A stretch of DNA of 64,000 nt from Oxyruncus cristatus (lineage: Eukaryota > Chordata > Aves > Passeriformes > Cotingidae), in the NCBI GenBank assembly GCA_013399855.1, contig VXAY01001310.1, positions 62,001 through 126,000 on the forward strand, in the 5' to 3' direction. The translations under genes were made by a program, and so were the position numbers. Below the pieces are notes generated by a model that saw only the letters and a list, made by a program, of their open reading frames with translations, had not been told where the DNA came from and ran no database searches. This document shows positions 24,657-36,112 of this stretch, in pieces (the stretch's first letter is position 1; every line of letters begins with the position of its first letter).

Positions 24657-27600
24657 AATTTATTTATTATTCCATTGAGTTCTATCATCTGATTAATTTC
24701 ACAGTCTTGTGGGTGTCAGTACTGACATTGAGAATAGATGGAAATAAAAAGGGAGACTGGAAAACCCCTTTTGTGGCAACACAGACACATGCTGGATATG
24801 AACATGGTAAGCTAGGTGGTAACCTCTTCCTGCAAATATCCTTCTTCACCTTGTATTTACTATATATGAGACTTCAGGGTACCTGAGTAAAATCAGAGAA
24901 AATACAGGTAAAAGATTTACCTCCCTTAAAAATCTGTGATTCAGGAATACTGTATATATTTTGTGAATTTTGGAGAGTAAAGAATTATGTTTGTTATCTC
25001 TTTCGAGATAAGAACTGGGCTCTCAAAATGTCACTTGTGTCTATTCTTTAAACTAAATATTAATTACTTAGGTGACAATACCGGCGATTTAGCTTTGTTT
25101 GTCTTTTTTTTCCCCAAATATATCTCAGAAATAGGAATTACTAAATATGATCACTATGAATGTTGGGAGCAAAGGAACTCCCACCTTCATATTTTATTTT
25201 TATCTGAGTAAACTCTTAAAACATCTTGAAGCATTATAACAGGTCCTACGAGAATTGTTAAGTTCTGCTACATAATTTATAAAGCCTGTAGCAAAGCCAA
25301 CCTTCTACCTACTGACATCATTCAGATGCCAAACTCCTCCACAACTTATCAGACACTTAAAATTTGAATTTATTCCAAATGTAGCTTTATATTTTGTACA
25401 TAACAGATAAAATGAAATGTAAGGTTAAAAAAAAAAAAAAACACAGAAAAATCACTGCTAAAGCAGTGACAAAAGCAGACCAATGAGATGAAAATTACTT
25501 TGACAAAGAAAGAATATTGACCATAGAACAGATGAAGGAAAGAATAACTAGATGTCAGAAATCTTTTCTGTCTAAGAACACCTACTGCACTGACAAGCTT
25601 TAGAGAAAACAGTGCCATTTAATGTGGCTTTAAGTGCTACTTCAAAAAGCTTGGCGCTCTGAGCCTTGACCAGGGTTTAATAAACTAGAAAGAGCATTGA
25701 CACAAAAAGAATTATTACTAGCTTTGCATTTTTTTAATGTTTTTAAAAAAATAATAAAAAGCCACTTTACATCTCCAGTTACAAACTGCCTTAAATTCTG
25801 AAGTATGTTTGGATTTAAAGGGTCATCCTCAAGTGTAGTAGGCTCTTGATTCAGGAAACTACTGTAGTAGGATCACCAATCATAACTCTCCTTCATACAA
25901 GCTTAATAACTTTTGGAGTACAGGAGGAAGGAAAAAGCTTCAAGATTCCTCTCAAGAGACAGGGATATTAGTGTCTCAAGTGGTTCCTTGAAGAAAGACA
26001 AGTAAACTATAATGCCTCTGACATCTTTCTCATGACATTTTATAAACCCCACTGAGCATGTTCAAGTGAAATGGATTAAGTATCAGTAACTAGTTGGCAC
26101 TGAAGTTGGGACTCATTACCTTTTAGATATTTATAGTCTTAATATAATCTTCAAAAGGTGTCTATGTTCCAATAACTGAATTAATTTTGTCAGAGATAGC
26201 CAATTTATCACACTCTGTTTTAAAAGGAAGCTTTCAATTTTCAGGAAATTACAAAGAGAGGAAGAAACTGTCCCTTCTACAATTTTATCAGGTTGTATGT
26301 AATGCCAACTCATTCCATGGAAGTAAGTACAAGCTGAATTTTCTCAGTGCACTTCAGGGAGGATGACAAAGAATTTTTTTTGTAAAGGGGCTTGTCATGT
26401 TTACCGTCCACAGTTCACATCCAGAACTTTTCAGCAAAATAAATTCCAAAGACATCAAAATTGAATAAACTTGGAGACATAAGTAGCTATTATTTTCAAA
26501 AATTTGAAATAATATATTTACTGAATGTTGAAAAATCCATAGATGTGAAACCTGACAACACTATCAATTGTTCCAGTGTAAAATAGTTTGTATACCTTCA
26601 GTGAAATTGTCTGTGGTTTAAATCAATGCAGCATGAAATGTTTAGTCCTCTAACCAGTATTTGTCCCAAATTCAGATTTTGCAGTGTCTTTCAATTATTT
26701 TTAACAACTAAGACAGAAAAAACATTACAATATCAGTCTTATTTCTCTCATTTTCTTGCATCCTTTTGAGTAAACACTTCATGGAACTACATCTGAAATA
26801 TGCAAAATAAGAAAATATCTGTAAAATAACAGTAAAAATATGTAATTCCATACCTTTTAAAAGCAAGTAAAGTTGATGTACCACTTTGCTTTGATCATAC
26901 AACTTTACCTATATTAATATCTAATCACACATCCTAGTAAATAAAGATTTTAAACAAAAACTTAAATTATTCTTACACAAATTAAAGTAACAGAAATTTA
27001 ATGGAACTGCAGGACTAACTCGTGTATCAGGATGAACTTGTTTTAAAATACTTTTTTAGTGTGGTTTTTTTTTTTTTTTCAAGTTTTCCCCCTGGTGGTA
27101 TAGGCACTCTTTGTAACTTATAATTTTTTCATATTTATTTTCATGCATGAGGTATGATACAAGATGAGTAGTTGTACATTGCGTAATTGTTTTGAAAAAT
27201 ATTATGCTAGTTCTGAATTAACAAGCTTCAGGTTTTTGAGATCATTTAGCCGTATTTACAGCATCATTGCCTAGTCCAGCCAATAGGCACTGCTTCTTTA
27301 GCTATACTACTTATGTAATTCATCATATGAACTAGCTCATCTGGAGCTACTCTCAGACTCTTCATTTTGTAACAGAGATATGTTGGGTGGTATTCTGATC
27401 AAATCTAGACAACTACTGTATATATTAATCATCGCAGTCTATTTACCATCAAGGGATGAAAACAGCTACTTTTATAAGACAATTAATCTTGCCCTAAAAT
27501 AGATGCCTAAATTAGGTTAGATGAATAGTCCTCCAAAAGAGACCATTTCTCTCAACTGACAGACTGACAGTCACTAATAAAGTCTAAGGAGAACAGTGTA

Positions 27601-30600
27601 AATGCAATATCCATGTTGTGTACTGCTAAGTTGTTTGAGGTGTGTCCCATGTACCTTGTGGGGGTACATATCCTGGGTGAGATCTTTTGTAGTGTTGACA
27701 ACTTGTTTTGTACAAAGAAACACTTAAAACAGGTACTTAATTTAATCATACAAATATTCCTGTTTGTTGTTGAAGGGCTGCTCATTTGCTTAAAAAGGAA
27801 TGCTGATATGAATAAGTAATCCATGGCACTTTTATAAATATATCCATTTTAATATTTTCAGCAATGAATCAAACTACTAGTACAGCAGTAGATGACACTT
27901 TACAACAAAAGGTATTGTTACAGTGAAAAAAAAGGCAGATCTCACTCATGTCACTGATGTTAAAGATTAATTTTTCTTAGTTACCTACATCATAAAAGCT
28001 GTATGTTGATATAAAAAAAAGTTCTGCTTTAACCTACAGAATTTGATTCATCCCTTATCTTGTAGTCAAGCATTTAGAGAGGAATGATTAACAAAGAAAG
28101 CAGGTACCAGCATTTGCACATCACAAATGAAGAGACTACCAATGAAATGTAAAAGGTCATCCTCCAACTACTCTGAGGAAAATACTTAAATTCCATATTT
28201 AAAGACATATTACATATGAACTGATCCAGAAACTAAATGTGTGAACTCACAGCCTGTTTGGAAAAAAAGAAATAGGAAACTCAAAATAGATTGAAGGATT
28301 CAAAGCAAGAAAAGAAGAAAACATAACAAAACAAAACAAGTGACTAGAGATTCAGTGATGACAAAGGATACCATCACAGCCTAAAATACTTTCTTTTCTG
28401 GAATATGCATGATATAATAACAGTCTTCCAATTTTTTTACCTTATCTTCATACTTAAATTTGCAAAGGGATGTACCAAATTAACAAAGCACTCTGATTAT
28501 AATCTTCTCCTTAAAGAACAAGTACAGCTTACAAAACAACTGGTGTTCTTTAAATGAAGTGTTTCATTCCTGGTATAAAGCCTACAGGGACATTCAATAA
28601 ATATGACTACTTCCTCCACCATGGGGCAGCTGCTTCTACCCGGGGCAAATTTTTTATGCCCTATAATGTTTTTATATAAATAACTATCCATTTTTAAATA
28701 CAGCTGTATAACCAAGAGACAAGCAGAACTGTGTAACCCTCATTTTATAAGATAAAGTGTGTTTACATCTACCATATAGGTCCATGGGAATTATAATTAA
28801 TAGTCTGTAATTTGTGAAGCAAAGTGCTATAACCTCTGCACATTAAAATAAATGATAAAGAAAAGCTAAATCTGTAAATTCATTTTTCTGAGCAATACGT
28901 ACATGCAGACAAGTACTTGACTTCATCATACTTGTTTGAAAATATTATTAACCCAGGAAGTAAATGGAAGGAAATATGGTTTACCTGATGTCACTGATGT
29001 CTTGAATCTAATCAACTGTATGTGAAGGCTAGTTAATGTAAAAACTTTTATTTTTATATTCTTCCATTAATATCTCTTTACATTGTCAGAAAATATTCTG
29101 AGACACCATTAAATTTGTGCAAAAAGTTTTAACTTGACACCGACTTTTCTGCATGTATGAATTAATGATGGTTTAATTATCCCTTCTTAATGCACTGAGT
29201 TTACAGACTGTTTGATGTGCATTCGAGGTAAACATCACCCAAACAACACACAATTTTTCAGTCTCTCATACCAGCTCCTATTCTATTAACATTTACCAGC
29301 ATTTTGCAACCAATGTTAACATTGAACTGTAGAAGACTAGCTTCCTGCTAATTGGGTTCTTTTATTATTATTTTGACCAAGAAAGGGAAAAAGAAACCAC
29401 CATTAAAAGAATATCTCAGCTTCATCTAAAGTTTCTAAAATTATATACATAGTTTCTTTCCCTTTAGATCCAATATACCCAGTTTAACAAGTTCAATATT
29501 ATTTTGGGGTCTGTGCTCTAACAAGCAGTTAGTTTGTGAAGATATTTAGTGAAGCAATGGCTTAAGAGAATCAGAAAAGGCTTCAATTCCATTGCTGACA
29601 TTACAAATATCACAGTTTGTAGATTCTCTGGTTTCACTGCCAGCTATTTAATGTTACCATCCTGCTTTTAATGAGTATTGGACCTAAATCCTTGTATCAA
29701 TATGCACCATATTTCTCAAGTGTGACATATCACAGTCACAGTTGCATTAATGAGTTTGGGAAACTTTGCAGTTCCAGGGAAGAGCTTTAACTCAGTTTGT
29801 TTTAGAGTTTGGTATAAAGCTTGAGGCTTGAAGTCTGTGGAATAATTTCCCTTGGTCAATGTTTCTGTCTCAATATGTATGTAAGTATTAGTTACAGTAA
29901 TTAAATATCATAGGTGATAATGAACATTATTTCTATAAAGTTTGCTGTATTGGAATAAATTTTACTTAGCACTGTAATTTTCAGAATTGCTATATACATT
30001 CAGTAGATTTCAATTGGAAATTCTCAAATATCCTTTCAATCTATAGATACACATCAAATACTACATTATTTAATATGATTAAATAATGGTAGTATCTCGG
30101 CAAGAACTATTTTTAAAAGTTTCTTAAATCAAATATTATTGGAGGTTTATTAAAACAAATTTTTGAATTTGTATTTCTAAATTAGTTATCACAACTGAAT
30201 TTATTCACCATAATAAAAAAAATACTACACTAATGAAGTTTTTAGGAACTTCATTTGCAAACAATTTTTTGGGGGAAGTGGGGAGTTTATATATTTTTTA
30301 TTACCCATATACATATATAAATAGACTAAGATAATAAAAAAAAAACCTATTCTATTCTCTTTCCTACCATCCATTATCTATATCCCTGTTCATGTATGAG
30401 TAAATTGAAGATGATAGAAGTGTGATTTTACATCGATGTTCCAACAAAATTCTAGGTCTACTTTTTTCTTCTTGTAAGAATCGGACTGTGTGGAACTGTT
30501 ATCCAAATTACATTCTTTTTTTTTTTTTTTTAATTAAGTAAAAGTAATGATGCTCAGAGGAAAACAACATTCAGAATGGGAATATAATGTTTTTTTCAAG

Positions 30601-31138
30601 ACAGATATATTCCACATTGTGCTATAAATTTTAGTCAACTCATCTATAAGACAGCTATAACTACTTCAGTTGCAATGAAACATCATCAAAATGATGTTTA
30701 CGTCTTCTCATAAGGGTACTTCTTCATCATAACTTTTTAGAATAACTCCTTTGGGTTGTGCCTCTTCAGTACTAACAGTTTTTAATGAAATCATGTGGAT
30801 GTAAGCATCACTGATTGCACCCACTCCCACTTACGTATACCGTTTTGATTTCCTTACAAGTGAAATTCATTTCCTTTTAACTTAATATTGACTTTTCCCT
30901 TCTATTCATTGACAGAAATGTTTCTGTTAGACACTCTGACAGCTTTTATATTTAGTAGCTGAAAGGCAGAACAGTATATGAGCTTCAGCTGTGAAATTCA
31001 CTGTTTCCATATGGAGCACACACTGCTCTGTTTGCAGAACTAAGGCACCGGCAAGTTCAGGGCTGTGACACATAAAGTTTAGGTTCCAAGACAGAGCTAA
31101 GAACTGAAAATTCTGAATAAAATATTGTTAGTTCTTAC
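24657..31138. other. Unique AT-rich noncoding DNA
   Basis: No gene or recognisable interspersed repeat in about 6.5 kb. It contains several A/T homopolymers (for example 25427-25440 and 27067-27079), a CTCF-like motif at 27088-27098 and many short chance frames. A compact, less homopolymeric block at about 29510-29780 could be conserved noncoding DNA. Confidence 0.5.
27088..27098 (-). promoter_or_regulatory. CTCF-core-like motif (second copy)
   Basis: CCCCCTGGTGG, identical to 17758-17768 and in the same orientation, preceded by the same TTTT. Confidence 0.3.
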
Positions 31139-31216
31139 ACATGATGAGAAAATCTAATACATGATGAGAAAATCTAAAACATGCTGAAAATCTTACACAT
31201 GATGAAAAAGAATAAC
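31139..31216. repeat. Short tandem repeat, four 18-20-bp units
   Basis: The units start ACATGATGAGAAAATCTAA at 31139 and 31159, ACATGCTGAAAATCTTAC at 31179 and ACATGATGAAAAAGAATAAC at 31197. The first two differ by only one base, which suggests recent slippage. Confidence 0.85.
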
Positions 31217-31932
31217 AGGAAAATCTATGTGGCCAAATCATTTCTCAAGTTTAATATTACTAGTATTCTTGAGTACATGAAGTTGAGGTGAAATAGATTT
31301 CAGTAGCTGGAAAATACAGTGAATATCTTCTAACTGTTTATATCTTAGAGTAAAAAAAGATCAATCTGGTCATCCACATTTCTTGATATTTCGAACTACA
31401 GAATAATTCTTTTGCTTTCCCAAAATTTTTTATAGTAATGAGAAAGACTTTTGATTATGCCATCTCAAATCTCTATAAACTCTGCTTGCTATTCTATTGG
31501 GGAAAAAAAAAAAAAAAGGCACAATTATCTCAAACAGATTTTTCCCCAAAGTCTTCGCACTACTAGATGTTCTGCTACATTCATGGCCTCAGTACAACAG
31601 AGGTATTGAGAACGCAAAAAGAATTACTCTTTTTTTTTTTTTTTTCCCAATTACAGCGTAACTCTTACTGTCATAAATGCTTTAAAATAGGACTTTGTGT
31701 TTTTTCTATACCTTATCTGTTATAACTAAAATTAATTTTAAGTTAGCTATTATTAACATGTAGTTTTTGCCATACTTTTGTTAAGTTCTTTGTGTTTTAA
31801 GTTGATAGGTATAGATAAATAACAGATCTTCATGCATCTGGTAGATAAACTGTAGAAAAATATCACCATATACAACAGTCATCTATTCTGAGAGTTACTG
31901 ATGCATAACAATTTCTCAAATCGACAACAGAT
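31217..31932. other. Unique AT-rich noncoding DNA
   Basis: Only homopolymers (poly-A at about 31502-31516, poly-T at about 31629-31645) are notable. Confidence 0.5.
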
Positions 31933-32300
31933 TGTGTACTCCAGCTTGATCCCACCTGGATTGCTAGCTAGGGCAACCTTGAAAAAGGCTGAGGTTTTAC
32001 CCTTCTCACCACACCAGGTGACAGAGCTCTACCTAACCTCAGATAGCTGTACTGTAAAATTACATGTTGATTAGCTCTTTGGCTCATCTCTCTGGGATGT
32101 GTGTTCTGGGTCTGATTCATCTGTAGTCCTCTCCTGAGGACTGGCTAAAGGGTGCTTGATCCTCCCTAATCGGGAAGCCTGCAATAAAGACTCCCAGTAC
32201 CCTGGATCTAGAGCAGCTGGTTATGCTTGTCAGAAGCTGCTACAGATTTCTTGGGCCAGCCCCCTTGTGCCAACCCTTACCTCATCCTTACCCGACAGCA
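31933..32300 (+). mobile_element. Possible retroviral LTR remnant
   Basis: A GC-richer block stands out from AT-rich flanks. It contains a TG-initial segment, an AATAAA signal in GCCTGCAATAAAGACTCC near 32182, and a downstream stretch ending CCCGACAGCA. This order resembles the U3-R-U5 layout of a short LTR. I could not find a clear target duplication and do not recognise the family, so it may be something else. Confidence 0.35.
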
Positions 32301-35300
32301 GCAGTAGTTCTCAAGTTTCTTAAAAGTTTTCAAGGTGTTCTCTGATGATCTTGGACCTTGTTCACAGAAAATCTAGAAACTCACAAAACAGAAACCAGAC
32401 ACTGCTGCATAAACTTCTTCTTCTGTTGGCATATACTTTTTTTCTCATTTCCTGGATATCTTAGAAACTATTTCTGATTTATCAGCACCAGAAATGAAGA
32501 TTAAACCAGTCTCCATTTTCATGTTAGTCTTATTTCCTTTGGGCAAAAATTAAGGGGGAAAAAAAGGAAAAGAGAAAGGTCAATATTCTTCAGAAAAAAA
32601 ATCTGGGACAATTTTCCTTTTCAAGAATTCCAGGAAAAACAGTTATTTCCAAAATGTACATCTGCCTGAAGCATAATAGTTTGGGATTTACCTTTCATGG
32701 ACTGGAATCCTTAAACTAAAGAAAACAAAGGAATGGTAGGGTAACAAAACTAGCCTCAGTGATTTGAAGTATTATGGTTTTATATTCAGGTATTTATTTT
32801 AGGTAGGATGGAAGAGTTCAGAATTCTTTTCACTGAATTGGAATACACCTAGCTTTTTCTTCCCTAATGTTTTGACCTTTTCAGGTAGCTGAAATCAAGT
32901 GCCTACCTTTCTGACAAAACAACTGATGAGAAAAAAGAAAAGAGTTCTACCCTCAGGGAATACAGTCATTTATTTCGGACAAGGAGATTTCCTTTCCCTT
33001 CTTGGATTTAATGAATGCAAATTTTCACTTATTTGTTGTTACTCTGCAGTATCAGCTGAAAAAGAGCAAACAGACCAAGAGCAACACATCTAGCTCCAGG
33101 CAGCATTTTGTACCTCCCTCAATACTCTTAATTTCTCCACATTAAGATTAACCGATACCCTGGGATAATAACTTGTTGAATGAAGCTGCTGTGAAGTGCT
33201 GTCCTGTCTTCCACATCCCTCATAACCTACATCAACTAATATGACTTTATGGTAGCTGGGATGATTCCTGAAGTGTTGTGGGAGTATATAATTGAATGCC
33301 ATCTTATTTTGTTTGAGTAGTTTAACTTACAGCCCTTGAAAGTAATGGACATGACATTTTATAACCTAAATGTCTGTAAGCGAAGAATGAAATACGAAGA
33401 CTGAGGTACACAGAGAAGTTCACAAAGGTCCACCTCCACCAAAAGGGTAGATGTGCACAATTTTTCAAAGCTTGATTCTTTTTTGATGTGTGGTTGTTTG
33501 TTTTTGTTTTGTTTTTTTTTGTTTGTTTTAATTTTGGCTGTTTTGTTGTTGTTGTTGTGTTTGTTTTTTTAATAAATACAGCTAATTCAAATAGCTACAT
33601 TTCATAAGCATTTATAACCTTCAAAATGAGAAAAGAAATGTAAATAATTATCTATAATAAAAGCAGGAAATGTAATGCTCCCATTTGGTGGCTTGAAAAA
33701 GGTATAGATACAAAGTTATATAGGCTACCATTCTTATTTATCCAGGTAACTGATTAGCTATACAAGTTGGTGGTGCAAATACACCATACACTACATTTGT
33801 ACAGGCAAATAGAAAATCATCTGAGTCATTTTCAAAGTATATTTAATTTAACTAATTAAAAACATAAGACCAGGGGAGCTATGGGAGGAAGTGAAGAGTT
33901 CTTCAGAGATTCTTAACTATATTCATTAATTTCCCTCTAATGAGCTGTTTATATGTTACCTTTCTTTGTGACTCTGTGTCCAGAGTTTTGTGTACACACT
34001 TAACAAGCAGAGGAGATATTTAAAGGACAAGAAAATTATCATGCAAAAAATATATGTAGTCTCTGTTTTTTCTCTATTAGTTATGATTTCTATGTAACAC
34101 AAATATAATTTGTTGAAGCCTAAGTACCACTTTAAACAGCAACCATGACTTTGTATAAAAGATACTAATTAGTTGACCTATTATTTCAATATTTCCAAAG
34201 AACTTTCCCTTCTGATAGCAAGCAGGAATTTCCTACATACTAATAAAAGATGATACAAACAACTATTGCATGAAGTTATAATGTAGTTTGTAGTTTGACA
34301 GGAAATGACCCATCTTTCAGGCCCAATGCATTTTAACAATCACACAGTTAAAAGGAGAGAAACAAATAGTTTTGTACATATCATATTGCTCATCTGAAAT
34401 TTGGAAATTAGATTCCCTCTAGCAATCTAATAATTTAAATAATAAATGAATTATAGTTACATGCCATTAAAATTAGATTTTGCTCATTACTTTTTTATTT
34501 GTATCAATAATTTTGAAAGCTACAATAAATAACCTGTCTTCCAAGAAATAAGACATCATAATTAAAGTATATATGGAATTTTAGCTGCAATCTGTAGTTT
34601 TTGGCATTTCACCTGTTTTCCACACTAGAAGGCTTAACAAGCTCAACAAAAATTGTTTCATTTTACACCTCTGTATCAAAAGATGCACACAGTTTTCATG
34701 CCCCAGTTTCCAGGTTGCGGAATGCAATTTTATAAAACACATAATGTCTCATAGTTGAAAACTGAGCAGCCATCCCAGTTTGTCAAAGGCTTTCTGTGAC
34801 CTTCACTTAAATTCTTTGTGCCAGCTTGAGGAAGGAATTTAACCACCTGATGAGTCTTAAACCAAAGTTTGGAGTATATTTACTATTCATTACTCTTTGT
34901 TTCTTCTATTTGAATTGTTTCATTAATCCAAAAGAGAGTTCAGAAACTGTTGTGACTTGGGTGATCAATCACTTAGAATGAATAGTGAAGAGTCATTATA
35001 AACAACTCAAGGACAATGGTTAACAGTTAAAGTGTTTGACATATCTTTGTTTCTTTTCTAACTGAACTTGCCTCAGGTGTTGCAACTTTTTGCCTGCATA
35101 TGATTAGAGCTTGAATCTCGCAATTATGCTGATCTGGGTTCAGGATTTAGCACACCACACTTTTCCTTGTTTTTTCACCAGTGAGGTTTGGGTACTAGAA
35201 TTCCTTCTTATTGAGAACTATTGATTAATAATATGGAGTCATACTTGCTTATGTATTAAGCTGGGAAGTCTCTTAGTTACAATTTTTGAGTTCTCACTTA

Positions 35301-35395
35301 TGTTCCAGCAACTGCTTTCGACTAAAGAAACAATGACCTTGTGCTTCAAGCAGGACCATAAACCTGAATCTAGAACTCTCCTTTTTTTTTTTTTT
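32301..35395. other. Unique AT-rich noncoding DNA
   Basis: No gene or recognised repeat apart from a T/G-rich tract at 33479-33573. The block 34690-34870 is compositionally even and could be a conserved element, which cannot be shown here. Confidence 0.5.
33479..33573. repeat. T/G-rich low-complexity tract (GTTT/GTT units)
   Basis: About 95 bases of TTTG/TTG units, including (GTT)5-like TTGTTGTTGTTGTTG, in the same strand bias as the tracts at 2.1 and 2.9 kb. Confidence 0.8.
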
Positions 35396-35432
35396 NNNNN
35401 NNNNNNNNNNNNNNNNNNNNNNNNNNNNNNNN
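35396..35432. other. Assembly gap (37 N)
   Basis: Thirty-seven unknown bases directly follow a poly-T run of about 15. The gap probably arose at a homopolymer, and its true length may differ. Confidence 0.99.
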
Positions 35433-36085
35433 TAATATTTTGTCATTATCACTGTCTATTGATTCGGAATGTCTTAGGCAAAAACATTTCTGGAAGGACT
35501 TCTATTTGTCAGTAGAAGCTACCTCATCCTCTTCTATTACCTTATTTGCAATTGTACCTACTATTTATTTCATCAGAGACCTGTTACTGGCATACTTCTA
35601 AAAAAAGGCACCTCCATATATCATAGCAAATCAGTGATTTTTTTATTTTTAATAATGATCGTGTTTTTAGAAACTTACATTGATCTTTTCAGCTTTTCAA
35701 CAAAAGATTAAAAGCCACTTCTTGTACATGTTACTTTCCATAAATAGTTAGGTTGGCTTTAAGAATACTTCTTACATGAGAAAAATTAACTGCAAGAAAA
35801 TTTAAAGATGTCAAACTTGTCTGTATGACCATATTCCAATTTTGGGTTATGTCTGTGTAAACCTCCAACATACTTTTGAAGAATGCATCACCATACTCAA
35901 CTGTTAAAAAAAAATGTATTAGAAGTAAAATAAAAAATAAAAAATGTATTAGAAGTCAACTTGCTCATCTCCTTGTTGGCAAGCTGTTAATTATAAAATT
36001 GTAAAAAATGATTTTGCTTCAATACCTTTTAACCTCATTTAAATTTGTTCTAAATTCAGAACTTGTTTTTTTTTTTCTTTTCCAG
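35433..36085. other. Unique AT-rich noncoding DNA upstream of the candidate microexon
   Basis: It contains an 18-bp direct repeat (35909-35926 and 35939-35956, AAAAAATGTATTAGAAGT, period 30). Near its end are a possible branch-point sequence (TTAAC at 36029-36033) and a poly-T/C tract (36065-36083). Confidence 0.5.
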
Positions 36086-36112
36086 GGTGATGAAAAGGAA
36101 TATATTGTACAG
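36086..36112 (+). CDS. Candidate 27-nt microexon, gene unknown
   Basis: A near-uninterrupted pyrimidine tract (36065-36083) leads to CAG at 36083-36085, a very strong 3' splice site. The 27 bases that follow end in CAG and are directly followed by GTAAGC, a near-perfect 5' splice site. The exon is a multiple of three and in frame 1 would encode G-D-E-K-E-Y-I-V-Q. Frame 2 is also open, and frame 3 begins with a stop. Short in-frame exons of this size are typical of alternatively spliced neuronal adhesion and signalling proteins with huge introns. That would fit the surrounding gene-free DNA. I do not recognise the peptide, and no partner exon is visible in the window. A chance pair of splice-like sites remains possible. 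Confidence 0.35.

Noticed and set aside
24459..24692. Frame with repeated Cys-Tyr
   Set aside because: It is a translation of the TTATTG microsatellite and crosses an N.
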